Notes: generated from the sequence alone by a model not told the origin. Positions 11,989 to 23,121 are shown, counted from the first letter of the stretch. The stretch is DNA of 64,000 nucleotides from Endocalyx cinctus (GCA_001600455.1 BCKC01000008.1:469345-533344); one strand, 5' to 3'. Numbers and translations are program-made.

Positions 11989-13933
11989 TTACATGCGGAA
12001 GACGCCAAATTTCGTGTCTCCAGGTTTTACCTCATTTCTACCCGACATAGCAGCCTTCAGCCCCAAGCCCAAGTATCGCCTCGTGTGCTGGGGCGGAATG
12101 ACACCGTCGTCCTGTAAACATTATCAGTAACTAGCATTTGCTGAAAACACGCGAAGCGAGTTCAAATAAAAACCAAGAGAGTAAGGAACAGAAACGTACC
12201 CATAACCTAGCCGAAGAGTAGACGGCATCGCTCTCCCGATCGATCCTATCCTTCAGTTCCGGGTCCGCCTTCCGCCCGACGGCGGCCATGACGTTCGCGA
12301 GCTGCTCGCCGCCCATGACGCCGATCCTCGCGTTCGGCCACATCCAGAGGAACCTGGGGCTGTACGCGCGGCCGCACATGCCGTAGTTGCCGGCCCCGTA
12401 GCTGCCCCCGACGACGACGGTGAACTTGGGGACGTCGGCGCAGGCCACGGCGGTCACGAGCTTCGCGCCGTGCTTCGCGATCCCTTCTTGCTCCGCTTGC
12501 GCGCCCACCATGAAGCCGCTGATGTTCTGCAGGAAGATTAACGGGATCCCCCTCTGCGCGCAGAGTTCGATGAAGTGAGCTCCCTTCTGGGCTGACGTCC
12601 CGAACAGGATCCCGTTGTTCGCCACGATCCCTACCCGGTGCCCGTAGATGGTCGCGAATCCCGTCACCAGGGTCGTGCCGTAGTCGCGTTTGAACTCTGA
12701 GAAATGCGAGCCATCAACGATTCGGGCGATGACTTCATGAATGGGTAAGGGTTTCCGCAGGTTGGTGGATGCGATGCCGAGGAGTTCGGAGGCGGGGTAC
12801 AGGGGCTCAGAAAAGCTCGGGGTCGTTGAGCTGGAAGATGAAGTGGTGGGTGTAGTAGACTCGTGGGTAGGCCAGTTCAGATTGCTCACGCACCGCCTCG
12901 CCAACACGATGGCATGTGCGTCATCTACGGCTAAGTAATCTGACACACCAGAGACGGATGTATGCATCGTGCCACCACCAAGTTCTTCAGCCGAGACTTC
13001 TTCACCTGTCGCCGCTTTGACGAGCGGAGGACCTGCAAGGAAAATATGTCCCTGGCCTTCTACAATGATGTTCTCATCGCTCATAGCAGGAACGTAAGCA
13101 CCACCGGCGGTACATAGACCCATGACAACCGAGATTTGAGGGATGCCTTCAGCGCTCATCCGCGCCTGGTTATAAAATATGCGACCGAAGTGGTCTCGGT
13201 CCGGAAAGACATCGGACTGGTGGGGCAAATTCGCACCTCCCGAATCCACAAGATATATACATCTGTTGAACGAAGCTTATCAGTTTTAAGTGTCCCACTA
13301 TCGACCCACCGCTAATCTCTAGGTTATAAGTTATTAAATGAGGAAGACGTACGGCAACTTATTCTCTTGAGCCACCGCCTGAGCCCTAAGATGTTTCTTT
13401 ACCGTTATGGGATAATAGGTACCTCCTTTTACCGTGCTATCGTTCGCGACGATGACGCATGTTACCCCTTCCACCACGCCTATGCCAGTAACGATAGCTC
13501 CGGACGGTACCTCGGCTTCGGGGTATAGCTCATGGCCCGCCAGCGGAGACAGTTCCATGAATGTAGTTCCCGGGTCTATGAGTGCGGTTACGCGGTCGCG
13601 CGGCAGCATCTTCTTTCTGGCTAGGTGTTTTTCCCTCGCTTGAGCCGAGCCCCCTTGTTGCGCGGTTCTCGTCAATTGCTCCAACCGGGCCATCGCCTCT
13701 CCCATAAGCTTCTCATTTTCCTTAAACTCGTCCGACGACGCGTCGACATTGGATTTTATGACGGAGACGGTATTCGCTTGGTAGGGAGCGGTATAAGTGG
13801 AAATTGTTCGGAGAGCGGATACGCGATGATTTCGAGGATGAGAATGGCGGGGATGGAAAGGTTGGCGAACGCATTGTCTGGTCAATTGGCGCGAGAAGCA
13901 CAATAAATCTCTTGAAGATTTTGACATAGACAT
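11989..13933 (-). CDS. mccB: 3-methylcrotonyl-CoA carboxylase beta (carboxyltransferase) subunit, mitochondrial
   Basis: Non-biotinylated subunit of MCC, which carboxylates 3-methylcrotonyl-CoA to 3-methylglutaconyl-CoA in mitochondrial leucine breakdown. Three exons (13933-13353, 13262-12200, 12111-11989) give 588 residues, close to the family's usual 540-590. Intron 1 joins KLP to CIYLVDSGG exactly as expected for the family, and intron 2 joins ARLW to DDGVIPP. The first ~45 residues are Arg/Ser/His-rich without acids, fitting a mitochondrial targeting peptide. Carboxyltransferase landmarks include [11 protein letters not shown], the acyl-CoA-region [11 protein letters not shown], and near the C-terminus [18 protein letters not shown] followed by MGGEQLA. 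It ends TKFGVFRM, typical of MCC beta. It is transcribed away from isovaleryl-CoA dehydrogenase. The biotin-carrying alpha subunit is not in the window. Confidence 0.96.
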
Positions 13934-14349
13934 CGCGTAAGTATTATTATTATTATTCTTTAGGAATTATTTACTACCTACTGCATGAACAGAAGCACGA
14001 GTAAAAACAATGATTCAGGATATGAAGAGTCAATTTACATTTCCACTTCAAGACAAGTGATGCTGATAGTGTCGGTGTTCACTAAGGCCGTTGTGACGTA
14101 AAATCCGCAGCAGCCCGTGCATAACCGATTGCCGATTGCAACCGCTAATTAATAGTAAACCAAGCAACTCACAACTTTAAGCCGAGGGAGAATGGGAAAG
14201 TCACAATAACTTCAAGTTCAATCGCTGACTTGTTCCCTTCTCTAGTATAGTTGACTGCATAAGACTTATTCAATAATTGGTGCTTATTTTGATCATATTT
14301 GAATTATCCGATTTCAATTTTATAAAGAACTCATTGATACATTTCCAAA
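13934..14349. promoter_or_regulatory. Shared divergent promoter of the MCC-beta and isovaleryl-CoA dehydrogenase genes
   Basis: These 416 bp separate two start codons facing away from each other, so both promoters must lie here. Visible elements are a TATAAA at 14321-14326, 24 bp before the dehydrogenase ATG, an ATTGG (reverse CCAAT) at about 14276, and a repeated CCGATTG-CCGATTG with a further CCG around 14128-14145. CCG triplets are the half-sites of fungal Zn2Cys6 activators, so this block is a candidate operator for leucine-responsive co-regulation; that is inference. An ATT microsatellite lies just next to the MCC-beta start. Confidence 0.6.
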
Positions 14350-15756
14350 ATGACATCAACGAGTATGAAAGTTTTCCGGACTCTTGCCCGCCCGGCAGCT
14401 ATCCCTAAATCTAGCACTGCTACCACGACCAGTAGAGTCGCGACGAGAATAATACCCCAGATTCGCCATCGTCGAAACTATGCCTCCGCCTCGTCTAAAC
14501 ATCCCGCCGGGTTCGAAGCCCCGACGGCGGCCGACCTATCCGAATTACGGGAGCGGGTGCAAGAATTCACGCGCCGCGAGATCACCGAGGAGGTGGCCGC
14601 CCACACGGACAAGAGCAACGCGTTCCCGGCCGACATGTGGCCCAAATTAGGCGAAGCCGGGTTTCTGGGGATGACGGCGGACGAGTCCGTCGGGGGCCTG
14701 GCGATGGGGTACCAGGCGCACTGCGTCGTGATGGAGGAACTATCGCGCGCCAGCGGCAGCATCGCGCTCTCGTACGCGGCCCACTCGCAGCTCTGCGTCA
14801 ACCAGCTGCAGCTGAACGGCAGCCCCTCCCAGAAAGAGAAGTTCTTGCCGGGCTTGATCGCGGGGACGAAGGTAGGCGCGCTCGCCATGTCCGAGTCCGG
14901 CGCCGGGAGCGACGTCGTCTCCATGCGCACCACCGCCACCAAGGTCGACGGTGGGTACGTCCTCAACGGCACCAAGATGTGGATCACCAACGGCCCGGAC
15001 GCGGACGTCGTGGTCGTGTACGCCAAAACGAAACCCGACGCCGGGTCCAAGGGCATCACGGCTTTTATAGTAGATACGAGGTCGACGTCGGCTCAAGGGT
15101 TCAGCTGCGCGCGCAAGCTCGACAAGATGGGCATGCGGGGGTCGAATACCGGCGAGCTGGTGTTCGAGTCGGTCTTCGTGCCGGACGAGCACGTCCTCGG
15201 GAAAGTGGACGCGGGCGTGCGCGTGCTCATGGAAGGGCTCGATCTCGAGCGGCTCGTCCTCAGCGCCGGCCCGCTCGGCCTCATGCAAGCCTCCTTGGAC
15301 GTCGCTCTCCCCTTCGCCCACCAGCGCAAGCAGTTCGGGAGCCCGATCGCCCACAACCAACTCGTCCAGGGCAAGCTCGCCGACATGTACACCAAGCTGC
15401 AGGCGGCGCGGTCGTACACGTACGCGACCGCGAGGGCCGTCGACGAGGAAGGCGTTATCCGCACCCAGGACTGTGCAGGTGCCATCTTGTACGCCGCCGA
15501 GCGCGCTACCGAGTGTGCTCTCGACTGCATCCAGCTGCTGGGTGGCATGGGCTACGTGGAGGAGATGCCCGCTTCGAGGCTGTTGAGAGAGTAAGTGTTA
15601 TGCCTCCAGCTCCTTACCATATTCGTCTTCATTCTAACGATTTGTCTCACTATCATCAGTGCCAAGTTATACGAGATTGGTGCGGGCACGTCGGAAGTCC
15701 GCCGGATGGTAATTGGAAGGGCATTTAACAAAGAGTATGCCCATCTAGGAAATTGA
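14350..15756 (+). CDS. ivdA: Isovaleryl-CoA dehydrogenase, mitochondrial
   Basis: FAD enzyme of the acyl-CoA dehydrogenase family that oxidises isovaleryl-CoA to 3-methylcrotonyl-CoA, passing electrons to ETF. Two exons, 14350-15590 and 15660-15756, give 445 residues. The 69-nt intron has GTAAGT, a TCTAACGA branch site and CAG acceptor; splicing yields [16 protein letters not shown], the family's C-terminal signature. Residues 1 to about 46 are Arg/Ser/Thr-rich, a probable mitochondrial presequence. [13 protein letters not shown] is acyl-CoA dehydrogenase signature 1. The catalytic base is probably Glu300 in [17 protein letters not shown]; isovaleryl-CoA dehydrogenases carry this Glu in helix G, unlike medium-chain enzymes, which makes the specificity call firm. 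Exon 1 is much more GC-rich than its surroundings. In Aspergillus nidulans this gene is clustered with the MCC subunit genes. Confidence 0.96.
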
Positions 15757-17035
15757 ATACCGTCGCCCGCTTCCTAATGAGCCTGTAGTAAGTAATGATT
15801 TATCTTGTGAGTGGACGGGACGGATGGAAGATGAGGAATCATTCACGATATGCATGCTGGCGTTTTGGAGGATTATAGTTACAGGACTTGGCGGGTGCCT
15901 TGGGAATATCATCTACAGTAATAAATTCATGATGTTTACAATATGATTTGTTGTAGATTAGAGAAGATAAACAAGTTTGATTTATATCACCGTGATCATC
16001 ATCCGCAGTAGCCGCGAAGTTAAAGAAATACCTAGTAATGGGATTTGAATGAGTGAAACGTACGTACATTAAATAAATATACCTTGTGACCTTATTCATC
16101 CTCATCAGACCAGCTTCGGGTGAAAAGTTCCTGAAGTCGGAACACTAATGGCGATCCTTCAGATCACCTACCTATTAAGAACCATAGGGGTTCAAAAAGG
16201 GTCACCAGAGCCCCTCAGGGGTAAGACCTAAAGAACATAGTGGTCCTCATCCCGGGCTCTTAATAATATGCATTTCCGTTGCCCATGAACACATATGGGG
16301 AAAATTTGTGATTTTCGCGAGACGCGCTCTAAACCAAGTCAAATTCTAAGTCGGTTGCGCGTTATTCATAATCTAGACCCGGTGGGCTTGCTACCCAACT
16401 CACGAGAATAGTCACGTCCCTTTCTTCCGATAACACCCTAACGCCCAGTCATTTATCGTACGAGAAAAGACACATAAATTGGTAAAGTCGTCATTGCTGA
16501 CCCTCTTAATCCAAGACAGGAGGGCAAACGTTGTCCTGAGACAAGTATCTATAGCTAAGCGTTGGCCAATATGACCCGCGCTGAGAAAATAAAATGTCGG
16601 GGGAAAATCCGCTGAAAGGCAAATTCATGTGTTACTTTTCATCTTCCGCATCAATCATCGTTATAATCACGGAAATACGGTAACTTATGATGCTGCCTCC
16701 ATATTGATCGTAAAGAATTATATGTCGCGAAGCCATAGTGTATGGCATACCCTGATAGGATTTTTTTTTTTTTTGCCGCTTGCTCTCGTATACTACGCAA
16801 TCTTTGACACGAAGATGATTGCTTTACGTGTATGAGTGCATATGAGTAATGGGCAGGATACATGTGAAGCTAGATCCTTTTCGCCTCGTCTCCCCTGGAA
16901 CACAATCAGTAATTACTCAACCAAGCAAAATAGTGGCAACGAAGGATCTTGTTAACCAAATCGTGACGTAAAATGAACTATCCATATGTTTCTTCGCGTC
17001 ACTTATAGTTCGTAAAAAGCCGCATACTGTTTACT
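15757..17035. other. Spacer between isovaleryl-CoA dehydrogenase and the solo LTR
   Basis: No supported gene. The first few hundred bases probably hold the dehydrogenase 3' UTR. Short open frames are unconvincing. Confidence 0.55.
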
Positions 17036-17248
17036 TGTTGATTATTAGTAGCTAGCTGGAGTATAAGCCACACCAGCCACATCACCAGCCACAGGCTGGT
17101 GTATGTGGCCAGTGCGGAGCTGGCCTGTACGCCAGCTCACTTACACTCGAAATAATTCTGACTAGCAGAATTATTTCACAACATCAACAACAATAATAAC
17201 TTCATTTTTCAGAACAGTAAAATCTTACGATTTTAACCCAACATTACT
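17031..17248 (+). mobile_element. Solo LTR of the same copia family, with TTACT target-site duplication
   Basis: The 208-bp LTR occupies 17036-17243, begins TGTTG and ends CAACA, and equals the reverse complement of 3857-4064 at every position I compared. It is flanked directly by TTACT on the left (17031-17035) and TTACT on the right (17244-17248), a perfect 5-bp duplication as made by copia integrases. There is no internal sequence, so it is a solo LTR left by recombination between the two LTRs of a former full element. The intact duplication shows it was a complete insertion at this site. Confidence 0.96.
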
Positions 17249-19079
17249 CTTTACCTAAAATATGCTGTCGACTGAGATACGAGAGCAAACCAGTGTGCCG
17301 GCACCATTCCTTTAGCCCCTTACATGATATCGCAACTGTGGCGATACTAGTAACCAAGATATATATGCCGGAAGCATACGCGCGAAGGAGCGGCATGCAG
17401 TGCAACAATAATACCGATCAAGACTGGATGAGTGGCGAGATGCACACCACCGGTGGAATACGGAACATTGACTGTTGTGGTGGCACCTAGGTTAGGGTTT
17501 TCATCGCGACACAGGTATTTTGGTGAAATAGATCTCGTAATGATATCGGCGAACGCCCAACTCTACACTTATTGTTATTGCTAAAACTTTACTTGTGCTA
17601 GTGCCTTGATAGATCAGTAATCAGCCATTATAGATAAACGAGTTTTCTTTCGAATCGTGTGATAAGTATAATAGAGATTAGGCTGCTGTGCGACATCAAG
17701 GACGAACGAGCTTGGGCGAAGGGGATCAGCTACCAGCCTATCGTCCTTGCATATATATACGCCAACTGCGCTTAATAGCGTTTCACCAATCTACAAAATC
17801 GAAATTGAAGGAACCTTAAAAAAAAAAAAATCCTTGTGGATTGTGTTTGGGTCACTTCGAAGACGGCTTTTGATGATTTGGTTCAATAGCGCCGAGACCG
17901 TATAAAAGCTTTGAATAATTACTAGGATGCCGACACCGGTGCTGAGGTAAGAATCATACGTGTACCTACTATGTAGGCGAGGTTCTATGTATTTTTATAG
18001 TTAATGACGACGAGATAGGGGTAAATCTGGAGTCCCCTAAGGAGTTGCATCCTGGAAATGTAGGACGAAAAAAAAAGAGATAAAAAAACCGCACATTATG
18101 TGGGGGTCCAATGTTACTGTGATAACTATTTGTAGTATATTATTGCATTTTTTTCTTGTTATCTCAGACGTTCTTTCATCGGTAATACAGAACGCAGATC
18201 GTGCACTGCGCCGTCATCCTGCAGCCCGTACACCACGTCAAGGCGGTCAAGACAAGACTGCATCTATTAGTTAAACCGGTGAAGGAAAAGTCTTCCAAAT
18301 ATCCTCTAAAACTTATGCGTATACTTACCGGTAATGGACATCAGGCAATTTGCATTACCTCAGCTGATCAGTCAGCCGTAAATAAGTACCTGACTGATGT
18401 TACGTTACCCGGTGGTTCGGAGAATTCTTTTTAGTGACGGCACTTGGTACAGCGGTGATAAGTTGTCTCAGAATGCCAAATGAGGAACACGTGCGTTGAC
18501 AGGCCCTGGATCCAACTATACGGATCTTGTTCGGCCGTGATATTTTAAAGTAAACAAACAAGCTGTTAGTTTTGAGACACAAAACTTAGGCGAAACAAGA
18601 AAATTTGCTGGACCCAGCTGGAAGGGTCACTGATTCTACCTCGGCCTATCACGCTTTCATATCTTACATGTGCAGTCATCTTACTGCATTTCGAAGTGTT
18701 AATTACGAGGCAATTGTGAAAGCGAGAGGCGAATCGGTCACACGCAACCAACACACCGAGTAGAGCGGCCTTATGCTAGATGTGTCAGCCAGGAAACGCC
18801 AAACTGCAAAGCACGTGGCAAAAGGAGGATCTATGACCAATGGAGGGTTAAAGGATGATAACAGTTAGGTAGGCTGTGGCATGTTAGTTGACTCGCGTGA
18901 TTTGAAAAGTTGTTGATCGGTAGGCCTTGGCTAAGGATGAAGAACATGTAAAAGAAGATGGGGGATGCTCTCTTTTCAGATGGATATGATCAAGTAGCAA
19001 CACCTGGTCATACATACTTCTGAACATCGTGACTTCATATCATTTCTCTCAATAATTGGTCTGCCCATATTATTCTCTT
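17244..19079. other. Spacer right of the solo LTR, no supported gene
   Basis: Contains an A11 tract near 17820 and several short open frames (for example 18201-18434) with no domain, signal peptide or splice support. The Nudix gene's promoter should lie in the last few hundred bases. Confidence 0.5.
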
Positions 19080-20185
19080 ATGGCTCGAAGTATAGCTGAT
19101 AAGACAACGCCCTCGGGGGGCGTTAAACTCCTAGCATATCGGCATACGAACACCAAGCGATACGTCGCGGCAGGCGTACACGCTCTCCTCGAGAAGTTCA
19201 ACGACCTTAGACAGCGAGCTATTTGGAGCAAAGACGATCCGCATCATAAGGTAAATTGGGATGAGGAGAAAGTATGGGAAAAGATCAGATCCGAAGGGTT
19301 TTATCATATGTCAGAAGAGATCTTTATCAGCTGTGGAACGGTGACGGTCCGTCATGCCGAGTCGATGAGACCTAAGGTATTGGTGGTTTATAACAAAAAT
19401 ATTGGCATATTCCAATTACCGAAAGGCCGAAAAGACTTCAACGAAGGCTATCTCGAGGCAGCTTTGCGAGAGACGTGCGAAGAAACCGGTGTTGCCGTCC
19501 GACCTCTCAGACTCAAGTTTGGGTCAAGATCCACCCCGCCAAAGTCGGGCTGCGGGTGCGACAGAGTGACAAAGAACGGCATTGAAAATAAAAGGACGGG
19601 AATTACCGAAGGATTGAATAACGAAGCAATCGGGGTAAGCGAATGGTAAGCTGCTTAGATCCCAACGAACAAATACAACGGTTGATGTCTTGCGACATGC
19701 TTTCCGCAATGAGAAAAATGAAGCTAACAGTGATAAGTACGTATTGGCGAAACACAGCCGAGTTTCTAGCATATGTAAGCTGATCCAATCTTATTGATCT
19801 TACTGACCTGCTTGACCTTCTTGTAGATCCGGACCCAGCCACAGGTGCATGGCGAAATATTCACTGGTATGCCGCACAACCGTGCGATGATATTAGACGT
19901 AACGAGGCCCTTATGCCAGAAGTGGAAGATCGTCAGAAATTCTCGACCTTCTGGTACTCTGAGGAGGAAGCGCTCGAAAAGCTCAAACTTGATGACGAGA
20001 AGTTCAGTAAGTTCAAATTCACACTATACCCAGCTGTTCCTTAGCTAAGTATTTTAGTGACTCGGGTTACCTTCGCATATATTCGTAACATGTCCCTCAG
20101 CGATTGGGATCGTAATCGAAAAGAAAGCGAGCACAAATACGAACCAAGCGATGATGACTCTGGAGCTGAATCATGGTCGACGTAG
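19080..20185 (+). CDS. Nudix hydrolase (splice/frame conflict at intron 1)
   Basis: A complete Nudix box GX5EX7REUXEEXGU (GRKDFN-E...RETCEETG) lies at about residues 116-138 counted from the ATG at 19080. The preceding beta strand SCGTVTV...RPKVLVVY and the following TEGLNNEAIGVSE are typical of fungal Nudix proteins that hydrolyse nucleoside-diphosphate-X compounds. Substrate cannot be told. Proposed exons are 19080 to about 19645, 19827-20006 and 20058-20185. Exon 2 (PDPATGAWRNIHWYAAQ) and exon 3 (ending ESWST) are in frame with each other, and the family pattern wants GVSE-Y-PDP. However, the GT donor at 19646 leaves the join one base out; an exon end at 19644 would fit but lacks GT. This may be an indel, an assembly error or a damaged gene. 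An ATG at 19308 (MSEEIFISCG) could be the true start. Confidence 0.75.
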
Positions 20186-20287
20186 TATCTAAAGGAAATA
20201 CGTTTATTCTTTAGATGAAGATTTGATCAAGCATGAGTGGGTTGGCTAAGAACCAATACTTATTACTGTTTGAAGAAAGGCAACAAT

Positions 20288-20290
<3 letters not shown>

Positions 20291-20320
<30 letters not shown>
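20291..20320 (+). repeat. T30 homopolymer
   Basis: Thirty consecutive T, about 105 bp after the Nudix stop codon. The exact length may be uncertain, because long homopolymers are error-prone in sequencing. Confidence 0.9.
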
Positions 20321-20324
<4 letters not shown>

Positions 20325-20533
20325 GTTGAACAAGTTTTTGAAAGTTGATGATTAGACGCATATCTGGATATATTTCTATAAACGAATGACCAGTACCGAG
20401 CATTTGGTCTGGATGACATCATTTTACTTAAGCGAGTACCTAATATATTCATGAATTACCTACTTAAGTACCTATGTAGGTAGCTGCCTAGGTACCCCCG
20501 GCTGCCCCTCGTCGCTCCCTAAATCTGTAAGTA

Positions 20534-20614
20534 TTAGGGGAATTAGGGGAATTAGGGGAATTAGGGGAATTAGGGGAATTAGGGGAATTAGGGGAATTAG
20601 GGGAATTAGGGGAA
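20534..20614 (+). repeat. Minisatellite, nine exact TTAGGGGAA units
   Basis: The array is 81 bp with no interruption or variant unit. Each unit contains TTAGGG, the fungal telomere hexamer, followed by GAA, so it is telomere-like but not a telomere tract: a true array would be pure hexamers. Confidence 0.97.
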
Positions 20615-20991
20615 TAATAGATATCTACGTGCTATTCGCTAAGGCATCTTAGCATCTGTTAATTGATATAATACAGGTACCATTGTCACCAGCGAGTGTC
20701 TCAGCTTCTATCCAATAGAAGGTCGTTCGTTGTAAATACACTTCCGGATTCAACCATTTATCAAAGAAAGTTCATCATGACATTTATTACTGGATCTATA
20801 ACATTCCAGCGACGGATTTTGCGATCAAAAGAACCTTTGTTCGTAAAGAGAATCCTGTCAGAGGATTGACTAACCACTTGATATATATAACACAACTCCT
20901 CTAACTTGAGTTCCCAATATCGCAGCCAAATTTTCTTCCATAAACATATTAATCAATAATCAATAATCAATAATTTAAAAAATACCACAAC

Positions 20992-22649
20992 ATGGCATGT
21001 AATTATCGTGCAGGGTATCCTAACGGTGTACAACGGTGTCACTGTACACGGTGCCACTGTAGACCTGCTCCCAATGTGATGCCATACGGATTGGCGTATT
21101 TACCTGTTCTAGTCGGAGTACCTGCCGTGCCTGCTTATTATCCTGTGGCACAGCAAGCACCAAATCAACTAAATCAACTGAACCAACTGAACCAACTAAA
21201 CCAACCAAATCAATTAGACCAGCTAAATCAACTAAATCAACTTAACCAGCTCAACCAATTAAACCAACTAAACCAGTTAAACCAGCTAAATCAATTAAAC
21301 CAGCTAAATCAATTAAACCAGCTAAATCAGCAAAATCAGCCAATCCAGCCAATCCAGCCAATCCAGCCAATCCAGCCAATCCAGCCAAGCCAGCCAAGCC
21401 AGCCAAGCCAGCTAAACTATATAAACCAGATAAACCAGCCAATCCAGCCAATCCAGCCAAATCAACAAAACCAACAAAACCAACAAAACCAACCAAATCA
21501 GCCAAACCCTCCTCCAGTTGGGGTGGCTCCACCAGGTTATTCCCAAGTTTGCTGCGATTTGCCGCCTGTATTGGGGACGGACTATAAGCTGAGAGGGCAA
21601 TATGATTACAAGATCGGCAACGTATGGTCCTGTAAGTTGTAACTTGGCTATCTCTCCCTGAATTTTCGTCCGGGTAGTTAGCTCATAAAATCAATGCTGA
21701 CTTTTTGCTTACTTCAAAATAGACTCGACAGGTCGCGCCACCGCGAGAAAGGGCATCGTCATAATCCCCGATATATACGGGTTCTTTATGCAGACGCTAC
21801 AGGGAGCCGATATCCTGTCCGCATCAGACACGCAGGTCAGTACTTATAATAACCCCTTATCACCACTTTCAGAATACCCCATAGGGACGAAAGTTCATAA
21901 AAGAAGAATAATATCTGCTTTTCAGGAGACGTGTCTCGAACCTGAACAACAAGATATTTCACTTGTAACAATGAAACTAACTCTCGGTATCCTAAACAGA
22001 ACCAATACCGTGTTCTGATCCCGAACTTCTTCCATAGGAGAGAAGCCGCCCATATCTCATGGCGACAGCCCCCCGACACCCAGGATAAACAGAACCGGCT
22101 GCGAGATTTCTTCAACAGAAACCCCCCGGGGCAAGTCGCCCGTAGGCTACCCGGATACATGAAAGCTGTTCGGGAGAGGTACCCCGAGGTTCGAGAGTGG
22201 GCCATAGTGGGCGTAAGTTTCTCCTTTTACCCCCCTCCCCCCCTTTTCCCCCCTTCTAAACTGACCCCTTTCTCCAAACTTGCCTTTTAACTAAATCATG
22301 TATATTAATTATAATTTAGTTCTGCTGGGGCGGTAAAGTAGTATCCTTAATCTCGGGAGCCAAGCACAACCCGTTCAGGGCTGCCGCCGTCTGCCACCCC
22401 GCCCAGGTATATGCGAGAGACGCGTTGAACATCAAAATCCCCTTCGCGATGCTGGCGTCCAAGGACGAGCCCGCCGACGCCGTTAGGGACTTCCACGCTA
22501 ACCTCTCCGGCCCTAAGTACGTAGAGACCTTCCACCAAATGCACCACGGTTGGATGGCGGCGCGGGGTGATCTCTCCGACGACCGGGTCAGGGCCGAGTA
22601 CATCCGGGGTTACGAGACGGTTCTGCGGTTTTTCAACAGACATTTTTGA
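20992..22649 (+). CDS. Dienelactone hydrolase family protein with N-terminal Cys motif and Asn-Gln-Leu repeat tract
   Basis: Four exons (20992-21631, 21723-21835, 22000-22212, 22320-22649) splice in frame to 431 residues. The C-terminal half is an alpha/beta hydrolase of the dienelactone hydrolase family: VIIPDIYGF, the nucleophile Cys324 in GFCWGGK, Asp371 in ASKDE, and His398 in MHHGWM form the expected Cys-Asp-His triad. The N-terminus is unusual: a CHCTRCHC motif near residue 20, then from about residue 57 to 175 a tract of NQL repeats passing into QPI and QPS/NQQ repeats, built from 9-bp DNA units. The family usually lacks this ~190-residue extension. Such hydrolases cleave lactones or esters; the real substrate is unknown. 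No signal peptide is evident. The start is the first ATG after an A-rich leader. Confidence 0.88.
21160..21513 (+). repeat. Coding minisatellite (9-bp AAYCARCTR-like units) inside the DLH gene
   Basis: Tandem 9-bp units encode Asn-Gln-Leu, then CAATCCAGC-type units encode Gln-Pro-Ile / Gln-Pro-Ser, then Asn-Gln-Gln units. Synonymous third-position changes among units suggest selection to keep the reading frame while the units slip. No unit breaks the frame. Confidence 0.93.
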
Positions 22650-23121
22650 AATTTGGACTATAGTCATAAAAGTCATACATCCGATATTGCCTGCGGATCC
22701 GTGTGAGGGTGATTTAGCGAGTTGTAAATTAGATAGCTAGTGCAGAATAGAAATTAAAGAAATCTCAATACCCCTCCTCGTGTATTCAATACTTTCCGCT
22801 TTTATTCGTACTCAAAATTACCCATCTATACCATCTAATAAGTGTATCAGTTATTTATTTCTTGTGGAACACGCATTAACCTGATGTTTGAAATAATGCT
22901 AAGCCACCAGCTTCAAGGCAAAACGCTTATCACTACCTTCTAACTCGTTCCCGTCTAGCTTGGAAATTCTTGCATATTCGCTATTACTCTAGGCGCTTAT
23001 TTTTCTTAAATCTGACTTTAATCGGGTAGCTCACTTGAGAAGCTGTGTTAGTCTTCTGTATCCATTTCAGTCTAGACCAAGACCCCTCCTCATCCACCTT
23101 CTCCGGAGGCTCAACGTTCTC
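22650..23121. other. Convergent 3' intergenic region
   Basis: Lies between two genes whose 3' ends face each other. AT-rich, presumably both 3' UTRs. Nothing else seen. Confidence 0.5.

Larger units (their letters stand above)
20186..20991. other. Spacer with T30 tract and 9-mer minisatellite
   Basis: Lies between the Nudix and dienelactone-hydrolase genes, which share orientation. It contains a T30 homopolymer (20291-20320), the TTAGGGGAA array (20534-20614), and, just before the next start codon, a repeated ATCAATA block (about 20950-20972). A TATATATAA at about 20881-20889 is a plausible TATA element for the downstream gene. Confidence 0.6.

Noticed and set aside
14478..15728. Several long frames (193-363 residues) on both strands over the isovaleryl-CoA dehydrogenase exon
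   Set aside because: They are shadows created by the GC-rich codon use of the real gene; their sequences are Arg/His/Gly-biased and match nothing.
20534..20614. Interstitial telomere
   Set aside because: Units are nine bases long, not TTAGGG hexamers, and genes continue on both sides.
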